The notes beneath the pieces were generated by a model. It searched no databases. It was not told the origin of the DNA and saw only the letters and a program-made list of their open reading frames with translations. Both the position numbers and the translations under genes were made by a program. A DNA stretch of 64,000 bases from Sphingomonas jinjuensis. Its GTDB lineage: Bacteria > Pseudomonadota > Alphaproteobacteria > Sphingomonadales > Sphingomonadaceae. Every line of letters starts with the position of its first letter. The stretch's first letter is position 1. Shown in pieces: positions 30,591 to 39,220 of this stretch. The stretch covers positions 186,001 through 250,000 of the forward strand of contig NZ_JACIEV010000002.1 in NCBI RefSeq assembly GCF_014197105.1, given 5' to 3'.

Positions 30591-31358
30591 TCAGCCGAGC
30601 GGCAGGATGAAGCGCTGCCCGGCGGGCGTCGTGCCGATCTCGACCGCGACGCCATAGGTTTCCCCGATCAGCGGCGCGGTCAGCACGTCGTCCGCCGGCC
30701 CCGCTGCGATGACCCTGCCATCGCGCATCAACACCGCATCGTCGGCGACCCGCCCGGCAAGATGGAGGTCGTGGAGCACGAGCACCACGCCGCTTCCCGC
30801 CGCCGCCACGTCGCGCAGCCGTGCGAGCACGTCGAGCTGATGCGCCGGATCGAGGCTGGCGAGCGGCTCGTCCGCCAGCAGCCATTGCGGCTCGCCCGCC
30901 AGCACACGCGCCAGCAGCACCCGGCCGCGCTCGCCGCCCGACAATTGCTCGACCCGGCGTTCGGCCAGCGCTGCGGTGTCGGTCGCGGCGAGCGCGCGAT
31001 CCACCGCTTCCCGATCCGCGGTGGTTTCCCCCCAACCGGCGTAATGCGGCAGCCGTCCGAGCGCGACCAGCGTGCGGACGTCAACATCCCAATGAACGTC
31101 GCCCCCCTGCGGCAGCAACCCGATCCGCCGCCCTCGCTCACGCCGGTCGAGCGTCCCCACCGCCATTCCGTCGAGCGTCGCCGTGCCGCGATCAGGGTTC
31201 CGTAGCCCGGCCAGGCACGCCAGCAGCGTGCTCTTGCCCGCGCCGTTCGGCCCCAGCAGCGCGGTGACGCGACCCGGCCGGAACGTGGCCGAAACGTCGT
31301 CGAGCGCCCGTCGCCCGCCGAGCGTCACCAACAGGGATTCCGCCGCAAGCCGCGTCAT
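30591..31358 (-). CDS. btuD: Vitamin B12 ABC transporter ATP-binding protein
   Basis: ATPase of the B12 importer, 255 residues, with Walker A GPNGAGKS (36-43), signature LSGGERGRVLLARVL and Walker B WLLADEPLASLD. On sequence alone it could equally serve iron-siderophore or haem import, since these FecCD-class systems look alike. The cobalamin riboswitch at the head of the operon and the co-encoded BtuB and BtuF decide for B12. The ATG overlaps the btuC stop as ATGA. Last gene of btuB-F-C-D. Confidence 0.9.
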   Translation of the reverse strand: MTRLAAESLLVTLGGRRALDDVSATFRPGRVTALLGPNGAGKSTLLACLAGLRNPDRGTATLDGMAVGTLDRRERGRRIGLLPQGGDVHWDVDVRTLVALGRLPHYAGWGETTADREAVDRALAATDTAALAERRVEQLSGGERGRVLLARVLAGEPQWLLADEPLASLDPAHQLDVLARLRDVAAAGSGVVLVLHDLHLAGRVADDAVLMRDGRVIAAGPADDVLTAPLIGETYGVAVEIGTTPAGQRFILPLG

Positions 31359-32317
31359 GCCAGCCGCCGCCGCATCGAGAGGAGCAGGTACAGGAAGAAC
31401 GGTCCGCCCAGCATCGACATGGCGATTCCCAGCCGCAACTCGCTGACCGTAGGCGCCACCCGCACTAGGCTGTCGGCCAGCGTCACCAGCAACGCGCCGC
31501 CCAGCGCGGAAGGTAGCAGGATCGCCGACGGGCGGCTACCGACGAGCGGTCGCACCAGATGTGGCACCATCAGCCCGACGAAGCCGATGACGCCCGCCGT
31601 CGCCACCGATGCGCCGACCGTCAGCGCGGTGCCCGCGATCACCAGCCATTGCAGCCGCACCGGATCGACGCCCAAGGATCGCGCCGCCGCCTCGCCCAGC
31701 GTCAGCGCATCGAGCGACCGCGCGGTCATGGCGAGCAGCGCCATGCCAACGCCGACCAGCGGCAGCGCCAGCGCCACGTCGTTCCAGCTGCGATCGGTCA
31801 GCGCGCCCATCAGCCAGTTGACGATCTCTGACGCGACAAAGGGATTGGGCGCCAGGCTGATCGCGAGCGCCGTCATTGAGCCTGCGATGCTGGTCACGAT
31901 CATGCCCGCCAGCGTGAACAGGATCAGGCTGCCCGACCGCCCCGCGATCAACGCCAGCAGCGCCATCGTCGCCCCTGCCCCCGACAATGCAAAGCCGGGC
32001 AGCAGCCATGCCTGCGCTGCGTAACCGAAATAGAGCGACAGTACCGCGCCCAGCGCGCCCCCCGCCGACACGCCGAACAGCCCCGGATCGGCGAGCGGAT
32101 TGCGCAGATACCCCTGCATCACTGCCCCCGACAGCCCCAGCGCCGCACCCACCACGAGCGCCAGGATCGTCCGCGGCAACCGCAGCTCGAGGATGATGAT
32201 CGCGCGCGGATCGTCGCTCGCCCACAGCGCCGGCGGCACCCACACCTTGCCCGCGAGCAACGACAGCGCGGCGATGGCCACCACGCCGATCGCGAGCAAC
32301 AGGCTTGTCCGCCTCAC
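31355..32317 (-). CDS. btuC: Vitamin B12 ABC transporter permease
   Basis: FecCD-family permease of 320 residues with about ten membrane helices. Family segments include LRLPRTILALVVGAALGLSG, NPLADPGLFGVSAGGALGAV and GVIGFVGLMVPHLVRPLVG. Two copies form the channel through which BtuF delivers B12. The start is the GTG at 32317, which overlaps the btuF stop as GTGA; the frame is open further up but lies inside btuF. Placed between btuF and btuD. Confidence 0.9.
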   Translation of the reverse strand: MRRTSLLLAIGVVAIAALSLLAGKVWVPPALWASDDPRAIIILELRLPRTILALVVGAALGLSGAVMQGYLRNPLADPGLFGVSAGGALGAVLSLYFGYAAQAWLLPGFALSGAGATMALLALIAGRSGSLILFTLAGMIVTSIAGSMTALAISLAPNPFVASEIVNWLMGALTDRSWNDVALALPLVGVGMALLAMTARSLDALTLGEAAARSLGVDPVRLQWLVIAGTALTVGASVATAGVIGFVGLMVPHLVRPLVGSRPSAILLPSALGGALLVTLADSLVRVAPTVSELRLGIAMSMLGGPFFLYLLLSMRRRLA

Positions 32318-33147
32318 GTCGCCACCTGCCGCCGGATCGCGCGCAGCCGTGCCATCGCGTCGATGATGCTGGGGCCGCCGCAGTTCATCAGCCTTCCGGA
32401 AAAGGGCACCAGCCGGATCCGGGTGCCGAGCCGCCGGATCGCCGGGTGGACGTTGCCGCGCCCCTCCGCCGCTTCGGCCGCGCCGGTCGACAGCAGCACC
32501 TGCGGCGGCGTCGCGATCATCGTCTCCATCGGCAGCACCCCCCATTTGCCCAGGCCATAGGTCGCGCTCATGTTCGTGAAGCCGGCGCTGGTCAGCAACG
32601 CGTCGGCCAGCGTCCCCGTCCCCAGAACCAGGCCGCCGTCGCGCCAGATCAACGCCGTCTTCTTGGGAACGGGATCGGGCCGCGCCGCCGCCTCGATCTG
32701 TCGCACCAGTGATTCGCCGTGCGCAGGTTGGCGAGCGATGGCGGCGATCTCTCTTACCTGCGCGACGCTGTCCGCCACCGTCTCGGGGACGTTATACTCG
32801 ACCAGCCTGATCCCCAGCCGCCGCAATGCCTGCGCGGTCGACGGATCCGTCCCCGCACCCCCGATGACGACGTCGGGCTGGAGCGCCACCAGCTCCTCCG
32901 CCGTCCCCGACGTCGCCCGAAACCGCCGCGCCCAATCCAGCGGAACCGACGTTCCTGCCGGATCGAGCGAGTAATGGCTGATCGCCGCGATCGTCCGCGG
33001 GTCGGCGACGCGCGCCAAGATCGCATCGACGCATGGGTTGATCGAGGCGATGCGCAGCGCCCTGCCCGCGACCGGAGGCGATGCGGCGGGGGCAGTACAC
33101 CCCGCCGTCACCAGTGCCAGCATCGGGATCAGCGCGCGCATCGCCAT
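32314..33147 (-). CDS. btuF: Periplasmic B12-binding lipoprotein BtuF
   Basis: Class III substrate-binding protein of 277 residues. It has a lipoprotein signal (ALVTAGC, C17), so it is probably membrane-anchored in the periplasm. The binding-protein fold shows RIASINPCVDAILARV at the start of the mature part and LVALQPDVVIGGAG. It shares the riboswitch with btuB and lies seven bases downstream of it. A cobalamin rather than siderophore ligand is inferred from that context. Confidence 0.87.
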   Translation of the reverse strand: MAMRALIPMLALVTAGCTAPAASPPVAGRALRIASINPCVDAILARVADPRTIAAISHYSLDPAGTSVPLDWARRFRATSGTAEELVALQPDVVIGGAGTDPSTAQALRRLGIRLVEYNVPETVADSVAQVREIAAIARQPAHGESLVRQIEAAARPDPVPKKTALIWRDGGLVLGTGTLADALLTSAGFTNMSATYGLGKWGVLPMETMIATPPQVLLSTGAAEAAEGRGNVHPAIRRLGTRIRLVPFSGRLMNCGGPSIIDAMARLRAIRRQVAT

Positions 33148-33154
33148 GAGGCCT

Positions 33155-35089
33155 TTAGTAGCTCAAACGGACACCGCCGAACGCCGCGCGTCCCGGCTGG
33201 CCATATTGGAAGACCGTCCGGTAATCGACATCGAAGACATTCTCGACGCGGCCATACACCTCCAGGTGGCGGCCGATCGGGAAGGACGCGCGCAGGTCGG
33301 TCAGGACATAGCCGTCGAGCCGCCGCGTGTTCGCGGCATTGTCGAAGCTGTCGCCGATCGCGGTCACCGTCGCCCCGGTGGCAAGCCCGAAGCCCCAGCG
33401 ATAGTCGGCGTTGACCGTCACGCTGTGATCGGGCCGCCGCGCCAGCCACTTGCCGAACGTCGCGCTACCCGCCGAGCGATCCTTGGCGTCGAGATAGGTG
33501 TAGCTCGCCGCCACCGTCAACGCCTCCACCGGGCGCAGCGTCAGCGCGAATTCCAGCCCCTGCGACCGCGCACGCGCGACATTGTCATAGGTGCCGAACG
33601 GCCGGTTGACGCAGATGCCGGTCAGCGGACGGCTGCATGAGACGAACGCGATCAGGTCGAGCGAGGTGCGGTGGAACCAGGTTGCGCTCGCTTCCAGTGC
33701 GCCGCCCAGCGCCTTCTGCGCGACGCCGGCATCCCAGCCGTGCGATCGCTCGGGATCGAGCAGCGCGTTGCCATACTCGCTTTGCAGCTGGAACAGCGTC
33801 GGCGCCTTGAAGCCCTCCGAATAGCTGCCGCGGAACGTCGTAGCGCCACCGTTGGGCGACCATACCCCGCTACCCGAAAAGGTCGTCGCCCCGCCGAATA
33901 TGTTGTGGTCATCGTGGCGCACCCCCGCGGTCGCGGTCAGGCCGTCGATCGGCGTCACGGCCAATTGGCCATAGACGCTGAACAGCCGTGCCCGCCCGCG
34001 CGCCTCGGTCCCGAAGCTGGCGGTGGTCGAGCGCGACACCTCGCGCTCGGCGCCGAAGGTCGCGAATACCGCCTTCGTCAGGTCGAGCGTACCCTGATAT
34101 TCGATCCGATCGTTGCGACCCAGGCCGTAGAAGGTTTCGTCCGGACCGGCATCGCGATCGTAATTGCGGCGATCGGTCTGGGTATGGGCATAGCCGAAGC
34201 GGTTGCGGAAACGACCGTCGAACAGCGCGACGTTCAGGCCGCCATAGCCGGTCCACTGCTCCGTATCGCCATATTCGCGCGTGTCGCCGAAGCTGAAGTT
34301 CGGCGGCGGGAAACCGTCGAAGTCGGTGCGGCCATTGGCGTAGAATCCACGCAGGTCGACCGACACGTTGCGGGTGATCTCGATCCCGACGCTGCCGTTG
34401 GCGCCATAGCTGCGGAAGCCGTCGCGCTCGCTGCCGCGATCATAGGCCGAGATGCCGTCGGTCGTGTAATAGCCACCGCCCAGGCTCGCCGACACCGGAC
34501 CGACCTTGCCCGAGACATTGGCGAAGCCCTGGCCGGTCTCGTGCCAGCCGCCCTCGGCACGGGCGTTGATCGCGACCTTTTCGGTCGGCTGGCGGGTAAT
34601 CATGTTGACGACGCCGCCGATCGCCTGGCTGCCCCACAGCACCGACTGGGCGCCGCGCAGCACCTCGATCCGTGCGATGTTGCCGATCAGGAGGTTGCCG
34701 AAATTGAAGCCGCCCCCCGGCTGCGACGGATCGTTGATCTTGATCCCGTCGATCAGCGCGACGGTCTGGTCGCTCTCGGCACCGCGGATGAAGACCGACG
34801 TCTGCTGGCCCGGTCCGCCGACGCGGGCGACGGTGACGCCCGGCGTCTGGCGCAGCAGGTCGCTGACCGTCGCTGACTGGCGCTGCTCGATCGTCGCGGT
34901 GTCGAGCACGGTCACCGCCTGACCGACGGTGCCGATCGGCCGCGCGTCGCGGTTGGCGGTGACGACGACGTCGCTGCCGGCATCGGCGGCTTCGGTCAGG
35001 CCGGCGGTCGACTGGGCGCTCTGCGCCGCGGCGGGGCCGGCGGCGATCGCCAGCAGCGGCAGGACGAGGATGGAATGGAAACGGTTCAC
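33155..35089 (-). CDS. btuB: TonB-dependent outer membrane vitamin B12 receptor
   Basis: A TonB-dependent beta-barrel receptor of 644 residues. Signal peptide MNRFHSILVLPLLAIAAGPA with cleavage after AAAQ; a TonB-box-like DVVVTA follows; the plug has LLRQTPGVTVARVGG and SQAIGGVVNMITRQ; the barrel ends in an aromatic residue (GVRLSY). The frame runs on upstream into the riboswitch, but the real start is the GTG at 35089, which has AAGGGGAAG about seven bases before it. BtuB identity rests on the 22-stranded receptor size and the cobalamin riboswitch directly upstream. Confidence 0.93.
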   Translation of the reverse strand: MNRFHSILVLPLLAIAAGPAAAQSAQSTAGLTEAADAGSDVVVTANRDARPIGTVGQAVTVLDTATIEQRQSATVSDLLRQTPGVTVARVGGPGQQTSVFIRGAESDQTVALIDGIKINDPSQPGGGFNFGNLLIGNIARIEVLRGAQSVLWGSQAIGGVVNMITRQPTEKVAINARAEGGWHETGQGFANVSGKVGPVSASLGGGYYTTDGISAYDRGSERDGFRSYGANGSVGIEITRNVSVDLRGFYANGRTDFDGFPPPNFSFGDTREYGDTEQWTGYGGLNVALFDGRFRNRFGYAHTQTDRRNYDRDAGPDETFYGLGRNDRIEYQGTLDLTKAVFATFGAEREVSRSTTASFGTEARGRARLFSVYGQLAVTPIDGLTATAGVRHDDHNIFGGATTFSGSGVWSPNGGATTFRGSYSEGFKAPTLFQLQSEYGNALLDPERSHGWDAGVAQKALGGALEASATWFHRTSLDLIAFVSCSRPLTGICVNRPFGTYDNVARARSQGLEFALTLRPVEALTVAASYTYLDAKDRSAGSATFGKWLARRPDHSVTVNADYRWGFGLATGATVTAIGDSFDNAANTRRLDGYVLTDLRASFPIGRHLEVYGRVENVFDVDYRTVFQYGQPGRAAFGGVRLSY

Positions 35090-35224
35090 GATGGACTTCC
35101 CCTTTGGACGACAAAGAGCGCAAGGGCGCGCGTGACGGCACACCCCGGTCGCCCGGCTGTTGCTGTCACGCGAGGAAGTTTCCCCGTCCGCTCGGCACAC
35201 CCCGTCCGCGCGAAAGACAACGGC

Positions 35225-35402
35225 GACGGGCAGGTCTCCTGGCTCCCGGGTCGTCGCTGTCGCTCCGGCCTTCCCGGATCGGATGATCCAGTGGCACACG
35301 AGGGAGCGGCAGCTCGCCGGTCACAGTTGCGGGGGCAGCCCCGGACGGCGAGCACGACGCTCGCTTCCGAGTTCCCTTTTCATCCCATTGCTGGGAACCT
35401 GT
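35225..35402 (-). ncRNA. Cobalamin (AdoCbl) riboswitch
   Basis: On the minus strand the leader of btuB shows the conserved elements in order: AAAAGGGAAC in the 5' stem, GGGGCTGCCCCCGCAACTGT (35323-35342), the B12 box core GCCACTG (35289-35295), GGGAAGGC, and the 3' element AGCCAGGAGACCTGCC (35229-35244). Binding of adenosylcobalamin would lower expression of btuB-F-C-D. It ends about 135 bases before the btuB GTG; the expression platform must lie in that gap. Boundaries are approximate. Confidence 0.96.
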
Positions 35403-35440
35403 CGCGGCGCGGCCTTTAGGGGGCAGCGCGGGGAGTTGCA

Positions 35441-35572
35441 ATCCTCCCCCGCCAGGGGGAGGTGGCTTGCGCAGCAAGACGGAGGGGGAGAAACCACCGC
35501 GCCGTCGATCGCGCCGCGCTTCCTCCCCCTCCGTCAGCCTGCGGCTGCCACCTCCCCCTGGCGGGGGAGGAT
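35441..35572. repeat. Extragenic palindrome, family A, copy 1
   Basis: A 132-base inverted repeat. The outer arms match perfectly over 26 bases (ATCCTCCCCCGCCAGGGGGA continuing to 35466; complement at 35547-35572) and an inner pair of 13 bases (35478-35490 with 35523-35535) also matches. Within each arm CCTCCCCCGCCAGGGGGAGG is itself nearly palindromic. It fills the gap between the riboswitch and the acyl-CoA dehydrogenase stop. A related copy is at 38709-38846. Confidence 0.9.
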
Positions 35573-35575
35573 GAT

Positions 35576-37378
35576 TTAGGCCGCCAGGAACATCTCTTCC
35601 GGCAACGCCATCAGCGTCTCGGCGCCACCTTCGATCTTGCGACGCAGCGCGCCGGCGTCGGGCATGATCCGCTCGGCGAAGAAGCGCGCCGTCACCAGCT
35701 TGGCGTCGAGGAAGGCGGCATCGCCCTCACCCGCCGCCTTCAGCCGCGCCGCGGCCTCGGCCATGCGCAGCCACATCAGGCCGGTCGCGACGATGCCGGT
35801 CAGGTGCATGTACGCGGTGGCGCCAGCGCCGACGTTGTTGGGGTTCTGCATGCCATTGGCCATGAACCACATCGTCGCCGCCTGAAGCTCGCCCAGCGCC
35901 TTGCCGAGTGCGCCCGCGACCTGCTTCACCGCCGCGTCGTCGCTGGCGCCCGCGACTTCCTCTCCGACGATCTTGAAGAAGGTCTGGATCGCGCGGCCAC
36001 CGTTCTGCGCCAGCTTGCGGCCGACCAGGTCCATCGCCTGCACGCCGTTGGTGCCCTCGTAGATCATCGCGATCCGGGCATCGCGGACGTACTGCTCCAT
36101 CCCCCATTCCTGGATGTAGCCGTGGCCGCCGTATACCTGCTGCGCGTTGGTCGCGATCTCATAGCCCTTGTCGGTGCCATAACCCTTGATGACCGGGGTC
36201 AGCAGACCGATCAGGTCGCTCGACAGCTGCTTCTCCTCGTCGCTCGCCGCGCTGTGTTCCAGATCGACCTGAAGCGCCCCCCACAGGCACAACGCGCGCA
36301 GCCCCTCGGTCATCGCCTTCGCTTCCATCAACATGCGGCGCACGTCGGGATGGACGAAGATGGTGTCGGCCTTCTCGCCCGGCTGCGCCGGACCAGTCAG
36401 CGCGCGACCCTGGCGCCGATCGCGGGCATAGGCGACCGCGTTCTGATAGGCGGTCTCGGCGACGCCCAGGCCCTGCAGCCCGACGCCGAGCCGCGCCGCG
36501 TTCATCATGATGAACATCGCGGCGAGGCCCTTCATCTCCTCGCCGACTAGCCAGCCCTTGGCACCGTCATAGTTCATGACGCAGGTCGCGTTGCCGTGGA
36601 TGCCCATCTTGTGCTCGATCGAGCCGCACGACACCGCGTTGCGCTCACCCAGCGAGCCGTCGTCGTTCACCAGTACCTTGGGCACCACGAACAGGCTGAT
36701 CCCCTTCGAGCTGTCGGGCGCGCCCGGCGTCTTGGCGAGGACCAGGTGGATGATGTTGTCGGTCAGGTCATGCTCGCCGGCCGAGATGAAGATCTTGGTG
36801 CCGGTAATCGCATAGCTGCCGTCGGCCTGCGGCTCCGCCTTGGTGCGGATCAGGCCCAGGTCGGTGCCGCACTGCGGCTCCGTCAGGTTCATCGTGCCGC
36901 CCCATTCGCCCGACACCATCTTGGGCAGGTACTTCTCCTGCTGTTCCGGGCTGCCCTTCACCACCAGCGCGGCGATCGCGCCATGGGCGAGGCCGGGGTA
37001 CATGGCAAAAGCCATGTTGGCGGAGATCATATATTCCTGGAACGCGGTCGAGACGACATGCGGCATCCCCTGCCCGCCGAAGGCTTCGGGCGCGGCCAAC
37101 GTGCCCCAGCCGCTCTCGACGAACTGGGCATAGGCTTCCTTGAACCCCGCCGGCGTCGTCACCGATCCGTCCTCGTGCCGGGTGCAGCCTTCGAGATCGC
37201 CCGACTGGTTGAGGGGGAACAGCACCTCGGCGACGAAGCGGCCGCCTTCTTCCAGCACCGCGTCGACGGTGTCAGGGGTGGCCGCGGCGAAGCCGGGCAG
37301 GTTGGCGTGGCGGTCGAGGCCGACGACATGCTCCAGTACGAAGCGGGTGTCGCGGACGGGCGGGGTGTACTGCGGCAT
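35576..37378 (-). CDS. Acyl-CoA dehydrogenase (large type)
   Basis: FAD-dependent acyl-CoA dehydrogenase of 600 residues, with the N-terminal (GTLAAPEAFGGQGMPHVV), middle (GGTMNLTEPQCGTDLGLIRT) and C-terminal (GGHGYIQEWGMEQYVRDARI) domains and an extra C-terminal helical domain (about 450-600). The catalytic base is expected to be the Glu in MIYEGTNGVQ. The large type with this extension resembles fatty-acid or 3-methylmercaptopropionyl-CoA dehydrogenases; chain length cannot be told. It follows a MerR gene by six bases and is probably controlled by it. Confidence 0.92.
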   Translation of the reverse strand: MPQYTPPVRDTRFVLEHVVGLDRHANLPGFAAATPDTVDAVLEEGGRFVAEVLFPLNQSGDLEGCTRHEDGSVTTPAGFKEAYAQFVESGWGTLAAPEAFGGQGMPHVVSTAFQEYMISANMAFAMYPGLAHGAIAALVVKGSPEQQEKYLPKMVSGEWGGTMNLTEPQCGTDLGLIRTKAEPQADGSYAITGTKIFISAGEHDLTDNIIHLVLAKTPGAPDSSKGISLFVVPKVLVNDDGSLGERNAVSCGSIEHKMGIHGNATCVMNYDGAKGWLVGEEMKGLAAMFIMMNAARLGVGLQGLGVAETAYQNAVAYARDRRQGRALTGPAQPGEKADTIFVHPDVRRMLMEAKAMTEGLRALCLWGALQVDLEHSAASDEEKQLSSDLIGLLTPVIKGYGTDKGYEIATNAQQVYGGHGYIQEWGMEQYVRDARIAMIYEGTNGVQAMDLVGRKLAQNGGRAIQTFFKIVGEEVAGASDDAAVKQVAGALGKALGELQAATMWFMANGMQNPNNVGAGATAYMHLTGIVATGLMWLRMAEAAARLKAAGEGDAAFLDAKLVTARFFAERIMPDAGALRRKIEGGAETLMALPEEMFLAA

Positions 37379-37384
37379 CTCTCT

Positions 37385-37804
37385 TCAATCCTTTTGGTCG
37401 TTGGCGGCCTCGATCAGGGCCACGAAGTCGGTCAGTTCGGCGATCGCCGCATCGATGTCGCGCTTTTGTTCGTCGAGCAGCGCGATCCGGGCGCGGCAGC
37501 GGTCGAGCGTCGTCTTGCGCTGCGCGCGCCGGCCGTCGCCGACATCGTACAGGTCGATCATCTCGCGAATCTCGGCTAGGCTGAACCCCACCCGCTTGCC
37601 GCGCAGGATCCAGGCAAGGCGGGCGCGGTCGCGATGCGAGTAAATTCGCGCTGTGCCGCGTCGTTCCGGGGCGATCAGCCCCTCGTCCTCGTAGAAGCGG
37701 AGGGCGCGTGCGGTAACGCCGAACTCGGCCGACAGGTCCGAGATCGAAAAATGCTCACGGTCCGGCCGTGGCGCTACCACGGCATGCGCGCTGATCGTCG
37801 CCAT
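37385..37804 (-). CDS. MerR-family transcriptional regulator
   Basis: A 139-residue MerR regulator. A winged helix-turn-helix (FSISDLSAEFGVTARALRFY, then EDEGLIAPERRGTARIYSHR) is followed by a coiled-coil dimerisation helix (about 95-135). No metal-binding cysteines are present, so it is not a metal sensor; it resembles regulators of branched-chain or fatty-acid catabolism such as LiuR. The gene lies directly upstream of the acyl-CoA dehydrogenase in the same direction. Confidence 0.88.
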   Translation of the reverse strand: MATISAHAVVAPRPDREHFSISDLSAEFGVTARALRFYEDEGLIAPERRGTARIYSHRDRARLAWILRGKRVGFSLAEIREMIDLYDVGDGRRAQRKTTLDRCRARIALLDEQKRDIDAAIAELTDFVALIEAANDQKD

Positions 37805-37836
37805 GCCCGGGAAAATACCTCGCGCTTACGTCAACG

Positions 37837-38322
37837 TCAACCGGTGCAGAGCGGCTTTCCGAAGGGATCGCGCATCATCGCGGCTTCGGACAGCGACCCA
37901 CCGATCCGCTCGACGCGCAGCGACGCGATCGAGGCGCGGCCCCGGCACAGTGCTTCGCAGGCGTCGAGCACGGTCGCCGGAAATACCAGGCTGTCGCCAT
38001 CGAAATGCGCCTCGACCCGGCAGTCGCCCAGCGCGAATCGCACCGTCTCGCCGACCCGCATCGCGGTGCCGCGGCCGACGCATTGCTGCCCCGGGCCATA
38101 GTCGACGCTGACGCCGACCGCGAAGCCCCCCTTGGCGGCGGGTAGCGCGCACATGCGATCGGTGTCGCGCGACCAGCTGCCGACCAGCGATCCCGCACGC
38201 GGATCGTGAATCAGGCCCGCCGCGCCGGCCGCCGCTTCCAACTGAGCGCCAGGTGTCTCGGCCGCCGACGGTTCGCGCGAGCAGGCGGCCAGCAGCAGCG
38301 CCGCGGCGAGCAGGACCTTCAT
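37837..38322 (-). CDS. Putative lipoprotein of unknown function
   Basis: A 161-residue protein with a lipoprotein signal (MKVLLAAALLLAAC, lipobox LLAAC). The mature part contains SWSRDTDRMCALPAAKGGFA, VDYGPGQQCVGRGTAMRVGE and LDACEALCRGRASI, with cysteines that could form disulfides. No family recognised; its repeated small Cys motifs suggest an envelope-exposed beta-rich domain. Its ATG overlaps the hisI stop as ATGA, so it is cotranslated with hisI. Confidence 0.72.
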   Translation of the reverse strand: MKVLLAAALLLAACSREPSAAETPGAQLEAAAGAAGLIHDPRAGSLVGSWSRDTDRMCALPAAKGGFAVGVSVDYGPGQQCVGRGTAMRVGETVRFALGDCRVEAHFDGDSLVFPATVLDACEALCRGRASIASLRVERIGGSLSEAAMMRDPFGKPLCTG

Positions 38323-38684
38323 TCGACGGGAACGAGCCGGTCGCCGTCGATGCGCCGAAAGAAACAGCTGGTCGCCCCAGTGTGACACGCCGGCCCCGCC
38401 GGCTCCGCGACGACCCAGATCGCGTCCTGGTCGCAGTCGATACGCAGATCGATCACACGCATGACGTTGCCCGACGTTTCGCCCTTCTTCCACAGCCGCC
38501 CGCGACTGCGCGACCAAAAATGCGCCTCGCCCGAATCGATCGTGAGGCGCAGCGCCGCATCGTTCATGTGCGCGACCATCAGCGGGTTGCCCAAGGGATC
38601 GACCACCACCGCCGTGACCAGTCCGGCGGCGTCATATTTGGGGTCGAGGGTCAGCCCCGTGTCGCGATGGTCGGCCATGTTCAT
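38319..38684 (-). CDS. hisI: Phosphoribosyl-AMP cyclohydrolase
   Basis: Opens the purine ring of phosphoribosyl-AMP in histidine biosynthesis. The 121-residue monofunctional form has the metal site residues in DCDQDAIWV (DxDxD-type) and the cysteines of CHTGATSCFFR, plus the WSRSRGRLWKKGETSGN signature. No HisE domain is fused. Two near ATGs (38684 and 38678) are possible starts. It is separate from other his genes here and coupled to an unknown lipoprotein gene. Confidence 0.95.
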   Translation of the reverse strand: MNMADHRDTGLTLDPKYDAAGLVTAVVVDPLGNPLMVAHMNDAALRLTIDSGEAHFWSRSRGRLWKKGETSGNVMRVIDLRIDCDQDAIWVVAEPAGPACHTGATSCFFRRIDGDRLVPVE

Positions 38685-38708
38685 GCGCTAACCAAGATAG
38701 CCCTCCGC

Positions 38709-38846
38709 CTCAATCCTCCCCCGCCAGGGGGAGGTGGCAGCGAAGCTGACGGAGGGGGCGGTGGGCGACTCGACTGGAGCAGGGCATCCTCCCCCTCCGT
38801 CATGCCCGCGGCATGCCACCTCCCCCTGGCGGGGGGGGGGATTGAG
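38709..38846. repeat. Extragenic palindrome, family A, copy 2
   Basis: A 138-base inverted repeat with the same core as copy 1: CTCAATCCTCCCCCGCCAGG at the left and its complement at the right. The right arm carries a run of ten G's where GGGGGAGG is expected, so the arms no longer match exactly there. It fills the gap between the hisI start and the small Rho-N-like gene. Confidence 0.88.
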
Positions 38847-38848
38847 GG

Positions 38849-39097
38849 TCACCCCTTGCGGATCGCCTCGATCAGCTCGTCCTTGGTCATGGTCGACCGG
38901 CCATCGATGCCGATTTCCCGCGCCTCATCCATCAACTCGGCCTTCGTGCGATCCTCGAGCCGCGTCGAATCATGATCGAGCGTCCCCGCCGCCCTGGCGT
39001 TGGCGATGCGCGCCGCCTTCTCCTTGGAGTTGCCCTGTTTCAGAAGCTCCTCGTACAGTGCATCATCCTTGATCTGCGGTCCGTGATCCTTCGCCAT
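38849..39097 (-). CDS. Small DUF7218 / Rho N-terminal-like protein
   Basis: An 82-residue basic protein beginning MAKDHGPQIKDDALYEELLK. The second half (about 45-82: LEDRTKAELMDEAREIGIDG, then MTKDELIEAIRKG) is the short three-helix SAP/Rho N-terminal-like fold found in small proteins of unknown role, sometimes nucleic acid-binding. AGAGGAGACGCGCG precedes the ATG. Homologs are common in proteobacteria and actinobacteria. The stop abuts the family A palindrome, which may serve as its terminator. Confidence 0.8.
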   Translation of the reverse strand: MAKDHGPQIKDDALYEELLKQGNSKEKAARIANARAAGTLDHDSTRLEDRTKAELMDEAREIGIDGRSTMTKDELIEAIRKG

Positions 39098-39220
39098 CGC
39101 GCGTCTCCTCTGCCGCGCCAAACCCGCAATGCGACCGATCGCTCCCGGGTTGCGTGACAAACAGGCGACAAAGCCCGATCTCCTTCCTATATGCGCCTCG
39201 CACGACGGAAGCGGGCCCTC

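Noticed and set aside
35104..35299. Extended N-terminus of btuB reading through the riboswitch
   Set aside because: The upstream codons come from the conserved riboswitch RNA; a signal peptide begins cleanly at the GTG at 35089.
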